Part shown: positions 1-13,330 of the stretch, in pieces
How the letters are laid out: each line of letters begins with the position of its first letter
Position numbering within the stretch: position 1 is the stretch's first letter
Assembly (NCBI GenBank): GCA_012932865.1
Contig: SAXG01000020.1
Span: 725,550 to 789,549 of the forward strand
From: Amylostereum areolatum
Taxonomy: Eukaryota; Basidiomycota; Agaricomycetes; Russulales; Stereaceae
Length of the DNA stretch: 64,000 bases
Direction: 5' to 3'
Translations under genes and position numbers: made by a program
Notes under the pieces: model-generated
What the model was told of the DNA's origin: nothing
Database searches by the model: none
The model's input: only the letters and a program-made list of their open reading frames with translations

Positions 1-3000
1 TGAGGGCCGGTGACGTCACGGTTGAGGTGCGGCTATGTATGCGAGGAATCTTCGTGGGAGTCTCCTTGGGTAAGCTTGAGGAGATCGAAGACGACAAAGG
101 GTCACCGCGCATCTCCTTCGTGATAGTCGAGTTGCTACCAGCGGTCCCAACAGAAGGAGAGCCAGCAATGGTGGGCAGCTGGGTCCGGCTGCGAAGGGAG
201 TTGTCGGACTGCCGCTGCAAGGAGCTGACCGTCTGGGACGTAGCCCGGTTTGAGGTGGTGGCAGAACGGCTGGGGGTGTTCGTAGCGCCGTTTGATAAGG
301 GAGCCTTCATGTTCGCAAGCCGTTGAGCGGTTGCGGGAGGTAAAGCAGACATCTGCATAGGTGGCATACTCACGGGTTGGGGTTTCTTCTGATCGGTCGC
401 GGACACGGTCTACGAATGTCGGCGTGAGCATCAAACACAACGAAAATGAAAGGCACGCACCTTGCCACGTCGCCGTCCCATGAGAACAGATATCCTGCTT
501 TCACTCCTGTCTTTATCGTCCTTCTTCGTCTTCGGCGTGTCCTCTTTATCGGTACCACGCCTGCTTTCTTTATCGCTTCGCGGGTCATCCGCTTGCAGGT
601 TTCTCTTTGAGCTGGACCCTTTCAGAAGCGAACCGAGGCCAAGCATCGATGACTTTTTGTGAGCGGAAGTCGGTACGGACGGAGTTGAAAGGCTGGAGTC
701 GATCGGGGACGTGCTCTGTTTCGATTGCACATGCAAGGAATTGTGCGACGCGGTCGTGGGGGACGTGGACCTATGAGCACTAGAACTGGAGCCTGCGTGC
801 ATGGAATGAGATGACGATCTCCTGAAGAAAGGAATCGAAGGACGGGAGTCAGACGCTTGGAGGAGCCACGGCGCATCGACGACCCCGAAGGACTCAAGGG
901 TGTTCGCTGAGGTGCCGCAAGAGAAGCGGACTGGGCTGACTGGTGAGCGCTGGAAGCAGTACCAGGACGGCTATTAGAGAAATGCCTATCGGGGGTTTGC
1001 GACGTGTTGAATGGTCGGAGAAAGCGCCTGCGCCGAAGAGAGCGATGACTGGAGAGGCGAGAGAAGCCGCTGACGCCATAGCGCTTGGTTGAATGGGCGA
1101 CCACGGTTCAGCAGAACGATCCCTCGAGTCGGAACGCCGGGGTTGAGAGAACGTCGCGGAGCGAGGGCTGGTACCCATGGGCGATGACTTTGTTCCAGAA
1201 ACGTCACGCGCAGAGGGCGAGCCTGACAATTTCATCCCGAGAGCGTTGGTGAAGCTCCATTTTTTGGACGGCGTCTTCATCACAGCGGGGGCGGAAGCGG
1301 TGGACATGTAGCCCTGTGCATCCACCGGGAAGTTTTGGCTTAGCGGAGTCGGAGACCCTGAAGAGGGCCCATGTCCGGGAACGTCCAGTGGTGCTGTACG
1401 ATCGTGCTCGTATCCGCCGTGCGCGGTCTTCTCCTTCTCCAGGCGACCTTCGACCGGGAAAGACGACCCGGCGGACTGAAGTAGGTGGAGACCTGTACGG
1501 TGCGAGATCCTTGGGGAGAGGAGGGACTGGTGGAACATTCTCGGAAGATTCGGGAGGTTCTCCAGACGTCGCTAAAAGAGCAGCACGGTCCTTGAGGGAG
1601 GCCACCTCGCCGGAGGCTGACATATCACTTCCGCCGCTGTTCCGCCTGGCCTTGTTCGTCGTAGAGTATCGTCCCGATTGCGCATGAGACTGAGGTTGCA
1701 CTGGTGGTCGCGGACAAAGAAGCGGAATCACGAGAACTGGTAGTAGGCGTGCTAGTGTACGTGGTTGAAGACGCAGATCCTCGCTTTCCCGTGAGGCTAA
1801 GGCGCGCTCCGTTCACCGACGACTTCTTCACCTTTTCTGGGTGGTTCTGAGAGAATGTATGCGCCTCGTCGCTGCTCCCAAGCGTCCCTCCCCCTGGTTC
1901 CAATGACTCTGCACGAGGATCCCCCGCGAGGAGAGTTAAGCCCATGCGCTGAGCGTTAGGCGTCTGATCCTTGTCCTTCGAGATCACGCTTTCCCGAGTA
2001 CTGTTCCGACGACTGAGTTTACCTCCGTCCGAGCTGACTCCTTCCCATTGCGAGGACGACTTGGCAGGTGTTCCTGGACGACTGGAGCTACCGGGGCGTA
2101 GACTGCCCACGCTAGAACGTACACGGGCACCCGACTTGCCAGAAAGGCCGTCCAACTTGCGCAAGGCCTCTGCGGTCGCCTGGTCGTCGAGGTCGGACCA
2201 ACCCTCTTGCGTGCCTCGAAGTAGCGAATGGGCCACGTTCGGAGAATGATGTTCCTTCATCGAAGGGTAAGAAACGGAAGGTGCAAGTGCCCCGTTGCTT
2301 CCGGCGTGCCGCAAGAACTGCTGGATGGAAGACGTCGACGGAGACGGAGGAAGATGTGAAAAGTCGGTGGTGTGGACACGACGAGAATGAGGCATCTCGA
2401 CATGGCTTGATGACGACGAGCTTGCAGACGTGTGCCGCGAATGACGTTCGCCTTTAGCCGGGGTTGTGGTGGCCCCGGGGGCGGTAACGCTTTCTCTGCG
2501 GCGGTCTTTTTGCTTCTCGCGTGCGGATGCTGTCGAAGGTGGGGAGACCTACACCGAGACTGCGGTGTTTGCGAGCAGAGCCTTTGTCTTCCTTTGACTT
2601 GTCGATCAGAGATCCTGAAGGAGTACGATAATGCCTCTTCGCGACCAGTGCTCCCGAATGGTCCAGTTCAAATTCGTCTGAAGTGCGTTTGCGAGGCTTG
2701 TTCATAGGCGAAACAAATGCGCTGGGAGGAATATTGGGCCCAGAGGTAGCCTTGGGCGGTGTCTGGGGCAAAGGAGGAGCCTTGGCAGCGTCATACACGG
2801 GTTGCCGTGGATAAAGGATCTCTTCGCCACCGCTTTCCTCCGCCATGGAACGACGCACACGTAGGGTCTTGGTGGTCATAGGCTCAACCTGAGTATACTA
2901 TGGAGAAAGCGTGAGCGGACAGGAAATGCAGACCAGCGAAAGACTTGCCTCGTCACGATCCTCGGACTCGCCGTCGATGGCCTCGATCGTCCATGGGCTG

Positions 3001-3631
3001 TCTGGCTCGTCGTCATCATCGTCATCTTCTTCCGGCGGAGCAGGTTCACCCTCCTCTTGTACACCATCCAGCTCAATGTGACCGTCGAGCTCCTGGCGGT
3101 AGCGCTCGGAGCGTGTCCATCGTGGGGTCGCCAACTCACCAAGGCCGTGAAGGCCCCTGCGATCGATGGTGGAGGGATCGCGATGGGGAGTGGTGGGCTC
3201 GTATGTAGGTGGACGAGTGTCGGGTGTCCTGCTAGGAGAGAGGAGGGAATCCGGTAAGGGGAGGGATGGGAGAGGCAGAGGGCGAATGGGTGCTAAAGTA
3301 GTAAGGGTCGAGGGACGACGTGGCGGATGTGGAGCGGGAGGAAAGCGAGTGAGGATCTGGAATGGGAATGTTGTCGGTGGAGATGCTAGGGCGAAGCTGT
3401 ACGGGGGAAAGAAGGAAAATGTGAGTGAGGAGGAGGAGAAAGAAGAGGACGCGCAGGCGGCACGGCACCTTTTCGACCGAGTTGGAGTTGAACGGGTCGT
3501 GGATGGCGCGATGGTCGTCGTTGCGGGCGGCTGGACGGGAGGACTCGACGATGTCGAGAGCAGGCGGCCTGTCCTTTCTCCTTGGAGGGACTCTTGTCGT
3601 GAGCCACTGAGTGATGTGAGAGGGCGTCCAT
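1..3631 (-). CDS. Pom1/DYRK-like protein kinase, N-terminal part (cut by window edge, frame-broken)
   Basis: Low-complexity Ser/Thr/Pro-rich N-terminal region that I match from memory to fungal Pom1-type DYRK kinases (cell polarity and cell-size control); the kinase domain would lie left of base 1. Recognisable blocks are DSPWTIEA, ESGGEEILYPR, DDQATAEALRKLDGLSG, PSIPFFRRSSS and LPTIAGSPSVGT. The likely start is ATG at 3631. Three introns are credible: 3397-3468 (long pyrimidine tract, TACAG), 2889-2948 (a GC-AG intron) and 389-460 (GT-AG). Between them the conserved blocks move among all three minus-strand frames by single-base steps near 3605, 3230, 2545, 1685, 1470, 1050 and 850 where no intron fits. 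Seen: frame changes. Inferred: consensus errors or a decaying gene. Family call is moderate because the catalytic domain is not visible. Confidence 0.55.
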
Positions 3632-4425
3632 GGGGGATGGTGGATGGAAAGAGAGAAAGAGGAAAGAACGAAGGTCGATGGCGGGGAGAACAATAGAATA
3701 AGGTTATACAGACGGAGGCGGGCGATGGGGCGGGAGACGAGGGGAACGGTGGGGTCGGTGGTCGGGCGCGACGTCGACGTCGAGCTGAGCGACGATGAGA
3801 GAGCGCGCACGAGGCTGGTTGTTTGGTCCGCTTTGGGTGTCCAACGTCCAACGACCAACCAGCGCTTGCCGCCGGAACTCAATCAGTTGAAATGAGACGC
3901 CGCGCGAACGGCTGGCCGGTTACAAAAACGTTGAACCGCATCTATAAACCAAACGTAACGCGAACAGTAAATTGAAGTGCATCGTGGGCGAACCGAAGCA
4001 AGTCGACCCCACCACGTTGCGGTCGCTCGGAACGCAAGCGGGAGGGCATCGAGCACGTCGACTCGGACAAGACGCGGGCGCCGTGGACTCGGGGGACGAC
4101 GTCGGAGCGCATATAAGACGGGCGGCTTGTGGGGACGCTGGCCCGCCGAACGTCCGTTTGCCTCTCCGCCTCCGCTTACAACCCCCGACGCCCCCGCTCG
4201 TCCCTTCTGCTCGCGAGCTCTCGGTACGTCCGTTCCCCCTTCTCCGTTCTCCGTCTCCCTCTCTGCGTTGTGCACGCTCCTCTGCGCCACTGTCCCCCCT
4301 TGACTCTGGCGCCTCTTTTATTTTCTTCTGTCTAATCAGGCAAAACGTGGACACGTTATAATGACACGCCTTTGCCCTCAGCCACCCGCTCCCCTCCCGT
4401 CTCCTCTCCCCCCAAGACGTCCACC
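3632..4425. other. Divergent intergenic region
   Basis: About 0.8 kb between the two divergently transcribed genes, so it should hold both promoters. The right half (4180-4425) is a C/T-rich stretch typical of fungal 5' leaders upstream of the regulator gene. No convincing ORF was found; the ORFs here are mirror images of each other. Confidence 0.5.
4110..4117 (+). promoter_or_regulatory. TATA-like box upstream of the Zn2Cys6 gene
   Basis: CATATAAG, about 310 bases before the ATG at 4426 and followed by a pyrimidine-rich leader. It is the only good TATA-like match on this strand in the interval. Confidence 0.4.
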
Positions 4426-5406
4426 ATGACGGATGTCCTCCCCCAGTCTACCGATCCCGACGACGACGTTCACTCCGATTCTCCTCGCATCGACTCTCTC
4501 GATACCTCCTCGATCGCATCCTACCCCGGCGTCCCCATTCAAATGTTCCCCTTCGGCGTCATCTCCCAGTCCCCCATTCGCTCCAAGCGCAGGCAGGTCA
4601 AGAACGCGTGCACCCACTGCCAGAAGGCCTGCAAGAAATGCGACGATGCCCGCCCCTGCCTCCGCTGTGTCAAGTACGGCATCGGCGAAGAGTGCGTCGA
4701 TTCCCAGCGCAAGGAGCGCAAGAAGGGTGTGAAGAGGGGTCCTTACAAGAAGCGCGATGGAAAAAGTGAGTGCTCTCCCTCTCTCCTCCTCCTCCTCCTC
4801 CCCGTTCGCGTCCACCCGTACGCCGTATGCGCGCGAATTGACGACCGTTGGCTTAAACTGATCGCGCAGCCTCCACCTCCGTTGAGCCACCGCTCGACGG
4901 CGCCGTGGCCCAGGGCGTCAACATGCCGCCCCCGCCGATGCATCCTCCCGGCCCTCCCCCCCCTCCTCCCGGTCCCTACCTCTCCTCCATCCCCTACCCG
5001 GCCTTTTACGGCCAGTATCCCCCCATGCCGCCCCACGGTCCCAAGGCCCACCGAGATGCCTCCCCACTACCCTTCCTATTATGTCTCCGTCCCCCACGTG
5101 CCTCCTCACTACCCCGGCGGTCAGGAGCACGAGCACGCTCCCTACCCTCCGCCCCAGTTCTACCCTCCCTTCGTCTCGCCCTACGGCCCTCCTTACGCTC
5201 CCTCCTACATGTTCCCCCATCGCCCCGACATGCCCATGGCCATGATGCCTACCCCCTACGCCCATTACCCACCTCCCTATACCCGCCCTCCCTCTGTGGC
5301 TGGACATGGCCCCGACGTCATGGCTGGCCCCGCTCACATGATCCGCCGCGAGGACGTCTTCGACGCGCGCCCGCCGGAACTCATCGGAATGGAGGGAAGG
5401 GCTTGA
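4426..5406 (+). CDS. Zn(II)2Cys6 fungal transcription factor
   Basis: Nuclear DNA-binding regulator. Residues about 60-95 carry the six-cysteine binuclear zinc cluster (C-x2-C-x6-C then C-x2-C-x8-C), preceded by KRRQVKNA and followed by a very basic RKERKKGVKRGPYKKR linker. ATG at 4426 is chosen because it sits in CCACCATGAC and is the first in frame. Intron 4766-4869 (GTGAGT...GCGCAG) joins the zinc cluster to a Pro/Tyr/His-rich tail that ends in ELIGMEGRA at 5406. Near 5050 the tail needs a one-base shift (between GPK and EMPPHYP) to stay open; no intron fits, so this is an indel or a sequence error. The target genes cannot be told from sequence. Confidence 0.75.
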   Translation: MTDVLPQSTDPDDDVHSDSPRIDSLDTSSIASYPGVPIQMFPFGVISQSPIRSKRRQVKNACTHCQKACKKCDDARPCLRCVKYGIGEECVDSQRKERKKGVKRGPYKKRDGKSECSPSLLLLLLPVRVHPYAVCARIDDRWLKLIAQPPPPLSHRSTAPWPRASTCRPRRCILPALPPLLPVPTSPPSPTRPFTASIPPCRPTVPRPTEMPPHYPSYYVSVPHVPPHYPGGQEHEHAPYPPPQFYPPFVSPYGPPYAPSYMFPHRPDMPMAMMPTPYAHYPPPYTRPPSVAGHGPDVMAGPAHMIRREDVFDARPPELIGMEGRA

Positions 5407-5828
5407 TGTGGTTCGTATTCTCGTTTTATGTTTTCATGACCGTGTATCCAGGAATTTTTTTTCATTCTCGTCGGTTTCGCATTCTTGTCTGTACTTACTT
5501 GCTCTTGCTTTGGTTGCTGCATGTCGTGGTTGGATGTACAATTTATGGTCGCTCTCATTCGTGGCTTGGATAGCGCGTGTACATACCTAGTCGTGAATGC
5601 TTGATCTGCTCTTGCTCTTGCTGTTTGACTGAGATAGACGCCGCTGACGGTAACTGATGCATTGATGTCTAGTGTTAAGCGCTAGCGCTGAAGCTCTGTG
5701 GCTGCAACATCCTTGACCTCACCCAACGCGGGATCCTCGCGGGCGTCTTCCAACGAGAAACTCCGCTTTCCGAATCCAGGGTCCGCGCGCAGACGGGCGG
5801 GATCTGCAGTCGTCAAAGGGGAGAGCTC
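5407..5828. other. Intergenic, 3' flanks of two genes
   Basis: AT-richer sequence after the regulator stop codon, with T-rich runs (5455-5465). No ORF or repeat of note; presumably the two 3' untranslated regions. Confidence 0.5.
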
Positions 5829-6755
5829 TTAGACTCTCCGGGGCGCATGCACTCGCCATTGGCGCGTAAGCATGCTTGATCCATGTGTACAGCTGCACAC
5901 CCTCGAATCGGCGCAGAAGAGGGTGGGTTCCGCGTTCCATATGCCGAGCTTGGACGGACGATCATGCTCGAGGAGGGACCGGGGAGCCGCTGCCACGCAT
6001 TCATGGTGTTCGGGGGTGGGTACCGATGGAGAACTTACTTGAGTGTGATGAAGAGCAGCGGTACCGTAAAGGCATACAGGAGAAGAAGCTTTTCCCCCAT
6101 TGGAAAAGGCGGATGCGGAAGAACTTCATCTTCGGCTTGGGCGCAAGGCCGCACAGTTGTTGAGCCCACTTGGTTCTAGCCTAAGTACACCGCTCGCACG
6201 GGCTGCATCGCTGTCAGTCGTATGTTGGGGTGTCGTTGGTATTATTCAGGTAGCGGATACATGGCGTGGCGTTTGCTCCGAGGGACGAGCGCTGGGTGGT
6301 TTGGCTGACGAAGTCTAAAAAATGGTAAGTGGGAGACGCGTTAGACATACCCAGGGGACACCTTGGTATGTTCGAACGAAGTGATGCTCACTTTAACCAA
6401 GGGTTGCCACTCTGCAACAGTATCAGTCAATGCTCCCCGACACCACAGCAAATATGTCACGAGCGCTTCCGTATCTGAAAGGGTAAACCTGAACACGGTA
6501 GGTAATTCGTCAATCGGGACTTCATAGTAAAAGTGTCAGCTGACGTCCATTCGGGCCCAGTCTTGGATTTCTTTCTACACAGTAGACATACGGGCGGTAT
6601 GCATACCAGGCAATGCTGCAGAGGTGACATTGAGTTCTTGAGAAAGAGGGACTCACCTTGCTCAACGATCGGTCCCGACGTGGTGTAAATCGGAAGGTGG
6701 TAATTCGGTGGCCTAAACACGCTGTCGACCGCACTCAGACTCTCATTCTGCTCCC
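5829..6755 (-). CDS. Probable multi-exon gene of unknown function with one membrane segment
   Basis: Not recognised. On the minus strand a protein can be pieced together from exon-like blocks separated by good splice sites. One block near 6755-6668 contains FRPPNYHLPIYTTSGPIVEQ and ends at a GTGAGT donor. A second (about 6520-6400) contains DTEALVTYLLWCRGALTD. A third (6180-6040) begins after an aggctag acceptor and contains a hydrophobic run, KLLLLYAFTVPLLFITLK, just before a GTAAGT donor. The last block could end at 5829. Exon joins are not certain, and the start is not identified. The block structure supports a real gene; the boundaries are estimates. Confidence 0.3.
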
Positions 6756-7036
6756 AATGTCAGAGGAAGGAGATGTCATTTGCGCATCAAGAAAAGAGAC
6801 GTGAATTCGGATGGACTTAGGGAAATGGAAGATGGATCAAGCGAAAGACAAGTGGTATGTATCCAGACGAACAGATGTGTATTTGACGCGTAGCCAGAGG
6901 GAAAAGTGGGCTACGTGGCTGTAGCGTAGTGCGTACTTGGCTCAAAGCTTATGTTCTGGGCTGAGGAGAGCCAATCTGCGAGAGTGGTAGTCTGCAAGAG
7001 AGGTAATCCGCGAGGGCTGATAGAAAGGACAGACCG

Positions 7037-7810
7037 TCACGTCACAACACACCGCTTCTGCTTCACAATCTTGCCCCATTTGCCCGTCATACTCTCCTTG
7101 AGCGCGAGTGTAAAAACCTCTTGCACGCCGCTGCCCGTCTTCGCTGAGCACTCGACATACTTGGCTCCGATCTCACGCGCAACGTCTGCACCCTGCTCGG
7201 GGCTGACGGGCGACTGACCCTGCGCACCGAGCATTCGTCGCGTCTGGTCGTCTCGCCGTAGGTCAGTCTTCGTGCCCACGAGGATGAGCGGGGTCCCCTC
7301 GCAAAAGTGCGCCACTTCTGGATACCACTGGGGGGGGGGGGGGGGGGGGAGGCTTGAGCACCACGTACGTGGATGAGGAGCTAAGAAGGGCAGACACACC
7401 TTGTCCTGCACGTTGCCGAGGCTTACGGGGAAGTCGACCGAGAAGACAATGAGAATCACGTTGGATTCCGGATAACTGAGCGGTCGAAGGCGGTCATATT
7501 CTTCCTGTCCGGCGGTATCCCAGAGGGCAAGTTCGATTGTCTTGCCCTCGAAAGGCACTTGTGTGACGTAGTTCTCGAACACGGTTGGGATGTAAGCCTG
7601 ACGCGTTCCATTCAGACAAACATAAGCTCAATGGACAAAGATACGCACCTCCGGAAACCGGTTTTCCGCATACACGATGAGAAGACATGTCTTGCCGCAG
7701 CCACCTGAAGGGGAGAGACTCAGCGGCGGCTGACGAAGGAAGAGCTGACGCGCACCGTCGCCGACTACAACTAACTTCTTCTTGAGATCTGGTCTTCGTG
7801 AGCTGTCCAT
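7037..7810 (-). CDS. Rho-family small GTPase
   Basis: Four exons: 7810-7756, 7704-7649, 7597-7400 and 7327-7037, encoding 199 residues, the normal size for the family. All motifs are present: the P-loop GDGGCGKT (built across intron 1), switch [10 protein letters not shown], switch [25 protein letters not shown] for guanine specificity, ECSAKTG, and the C-terminal prenylation box CVVT after a basic KQKR. The Rho insert ([13 protein letters not shown]) is present, so it is Rho rather than Ras. Expected role is actin and cell-wall polarity at the plasma membrane. Closest by eye to Rho1/Rho2 types; the subtype is not assigned. The last intron ends in a run of 20 C before CAG. Confidence 0.92.
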
Positions 7811-8158
7811 GACGACGAATCAAGAGAGGAGTGGTAAGAGATAAATGAGGCCACAGGGCTGCACGAGGTGCTTAGTGTCGGCTGTGGATAGATATGCAAA
7901 GAAAGGAGGTGCCGAACGCACAATATAGATGAGAACAAGATGGATGAGACGCGTACGGGTGCGAGATAGAAGAGGAGCGCAGCCTACGAGGAGGCGGAAG
8001 GACGTGGTCTATAGGGAGTTGTGGTGGTGGTTCATGAGCATGTCGTCGCGTGTCTGCTCAATTACCCGAATTCGAGCCTCTGAAACCACCACTGGGAGCC
8101 CATTTCTCGTCTTCGACCGACGATCGGCTCGTGAAGGCATCTTTGGGAAACGTATATC
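7811..8158. other. Divergent intergenic region
   Basis: About 350 bases between the Rho GTPase start and the PIG-Q start, which are divergently oriented. No clear ORF; probably holds both promoters. Confidence 0.45.
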
Positions 8159-10384
8159 ATGGAACCCTCAGGCTCTTGTTACGTTCTATGGCCCCTTGAA
8201 GACTTGCATTCGTCTGGGTTTCTCTATGGATGGTCTCACGAAGGCCTTCTCGTCGTCGCCGGCGTTCTCCAGCGATCCTCCCTAGGTGTGCTCTTTTCTT
8301 CCTTTCTGGTCACGATGGACCCCCAATGATAGAACGAAGAGGATGCAGAGATGGCGTTGAACGCCGTCCAACTCAAGTATGCGACCGTACTTGACCATCT
8401 CGTTCCGTATCCAACGGTATTGGGCATATACAAGCCATCAAGCCACCGCTCGCAGTCTTTGTCGATGAGCGACATACAGATACAGTACGGGATCCGTTCA
8501 AGCTACCTTGCATGTACTGAACGCTTGGATTTACGCTCTTCACAGGGCTAATGTTTCCGGCTCGCCGATCTTTGTCCTTTTCCGCAGGGCTGCTATGGGT
8601 TCCGCTCGCTTTCATCTCGACATACTTCGTCCTCGCAAGCCGTCGCGCGCTCTTTCCCACACACATTGGTATCCAACTACACCCAAAACAGACCAACTTA
8701 GTTCGCGCATAGATGATCATATATTGTCCGAGGTATGCACTTATAAGTACTCCATGCTGTTACGGATCTGAGTCATCTGACGTCTCAACCCAGTTAAATT
8801 CCACGTACAGAATGCACTCCCTCCTCCAATACAGACATGACACAAACAACATCTCCATCCCCGATTCCACGCGCAATGTCAGTGGGTCTGCAGCGCGACG
8901 CGGTCCTTCAAAACCCCGAATCCCATCGGCCAGCTGTCCTCCTTTGGTTGATTCCGAGGTATGGCGAAATAGATCATATTTCCGTGAGATATCCCTGTTG
9001 CCTATACACCGCAGTATAATTGACCAGCGCAGTACGCCAGGTATCTGCCCGCCTGTCCTTGCTGAAGTATATGGCGTCTTGCAGGCCAGCATCATACGAC
9101 AAGCTTGACGCGTCGACAGGCTATCACGAGTGGGAAGTGCCGTCCTTCTGCGGGTTTAACGCTAACCCCGCCTCCTAGTTTTAACAATGCGCTGTGGCTC
9201 ATCATGAACGATCTGGTACTCGGGTTCATCATCGGTAGCTTTGTTGCCGAACATCACACCGTTCTTGGGCTGGCTTTTACGTCTTTTCTCAACGTAAGGG
9301 TGGTATCAGTTCTCCATTTCTACAGAATCTAAGGTTTGACAGAGCATTTTTGTTGTCTTTATTCGGCATTCCCTCGAGTGGCTAAATGACTGGCCTGCCG
9401 GCTTGAAGCTAAATACCGAACTTAGCAGCTTTTGTTTTCATACATTCATCAGTTCCCTCCGAGTCTGCGAAGGTGACTACGACCCACTCAGCCCTTTGTG
9501 GCAGAAAATACTGATCTCCTCACAGAAGCCCTGCAACGGTTGACGCCACACCTCCCAGCCATCGTTTATCTCGTTGGCCGCGCCGGGGTCTGTGGATTGA
9601 CCGTGTCGCTTGCCCTGTGTATAGATCTGTTCAGACTCTTGACATTCCACGTTACTTTAGGCCATTTTATCCTGAAGATGCTACTCTCGTACCAACTGGC
9701 AACCTTGAAGTCCTTGTGGAACCTATTTCGAGGTGAGAAGGTGTACGATTACGGTTAAGTTATGATGACACTGATGCGTATCCAGGCAAGCGATATAACA
9801 CGCTTCACGGCCATGTAGACTCTTGGGAGTACGACGTGGATCAGCTACTGCTCGGAACCATACTTTTCACGTTGTTCACGTTCACATTGCCGACGCTTCT
9901 CGCGTATGCATCCTTGTTTGCTCTGGTATGGGCTTCTAGTGGGCCTCCCGAATGTTATTACTTACCGGCATGCATATTTCAGATGAAGCTAGTGGTAGCG
10001 ACTACCTCCGTCTTGTCTGGTTTTTTCGTTTCAGCCATGAACAACTTCCCTCTGTTCGCCCTGCTTCTGAAACTCAAGGATCCGAGACGACTTCCGGGTG
10101 CGTCAAGTTCTCTTGTGTTACCCGAATAGGCCACTAATCATGGTTTTTTTCCAGGAAGCATCTCTTTCTCCCGATACGCGGAAGATCCACGTATGCTCCT
10201 TTTGCAGGTTTGTTGTCGATGTCCTGACAGAAATGAGCTAGCTGACACTGGAACTAGGTCCATACACAATCAATATCTTGGATTCTTTTCTGCTTCAGAG
10301 ATTTTGTATGATGTTCCCATGAGCACGGTTGCTTTATTACAAGATCGGCTAGTACCTTCGAGTGCCAAGCTTACGCGGAACTGA
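8159..10384 (+). CDS. GPI1: PIG-Q/Gpi1, subunit of the GPI-GlcNAc transferase
   Basis: Multi-pass ER membrane subunit of the complex that transfers GlcNAc to phosphatidylinositol, the first step of GPI-anchor synthesis. ATG 8159 opens a block with LYGWSHEGLLVVAGVL, typical of the fungal N-terminus. The conserved core is unmistakable across several exons: MNDLVLGFIIGSF (9205), WLNDWPAGLKLN (9380), VCGLTVSLALCIDLFRLLTFH (9590), LKSLWNLFRG (9710), DSWEYDVDQLLLGTILFTL (9820), FVSAMNNFPLFALLLKLKDP (10030). Introns are short and GT-AG. A one-base slip is needed near 8425 (LGI to QAIKPPLAV). The C-terminal exon structure after 10190 is uncertain; 10384 is the end of the last open frame and may not be the true stop. 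It converges on the 6PF2K gene. Confidence 0.8.
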
Positions 10385-10750
10385 GACTGGTGGTGGAATG
10401 AATAGCGGTGGCCCGTGGAAGCTAAGAGTGGCACGGATCACTCCATCTACAGACACTATTAGCTTGACAAGGCTCACTGCATTGTCATCCGGTAACATCT
10501 GGCTTTTCATTCTCGTGATCGGGTTCCCTTTGACCGTGCAGCATCGACGGCGGAGGTTCCATAGGACTCGATTCATGGCCACGTGAAATGGCTATACGAA
10601 CTTCTACGTCCAAGGCGCATTTACTTATCACTGGTACCAGCAACTCACGCACTGAGAGTTACGTTGGTATAGGACCCACGTCCCAATCTCTATTTACTTT
10701 GATGAAATATTGTCTAGTGGGCCCCGTTCCAGTCTATGGCGAAAATCTAT
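10385..10750. other. Convergent intergenic region
   Basis: Between the approximate end of PIG-Q and the stop of the 6PF2K gene. May include the true last part of PIG-Q or its 3' untranslated region. No protein family recognised in either strand. Confidence 0.35.
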
Positions 10751-13116
<2,366 letters not shown>

Positions 13117-13330
13117 ATTGAAGACTTATACTGCTGAGTCGTCAGCGTTGTAGTAAAGTCAAGTATGTATGATGGTTAAGTACGCTAAGAAGTTCCGCGG
13201 CGGGCCCCAATATCACATGATAGAGAAAGTCATGACCGTGTCGTGGGAATATCACGTGACCCTTCCCCGACGCGAGTCGCGACGACACCGACGCCAGTGG
13301 CCTCATCTTCCCTCACACAAGTACCTACTT

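Noticed and set aside
3166..3696. Plus-strand ORF of 176 codons rich in Gly/Glu/Arg
   Set aside because: Antisense to the recognised N-terminal exons of the DYRK-like gene, including a clear intron on the minus strand.
4743..5337. Minus-strand Gly/Arg-rich ORFs
   Set aside because: Antisense shadows of the Pro-rich tail of the Zn2Cys6 protein.
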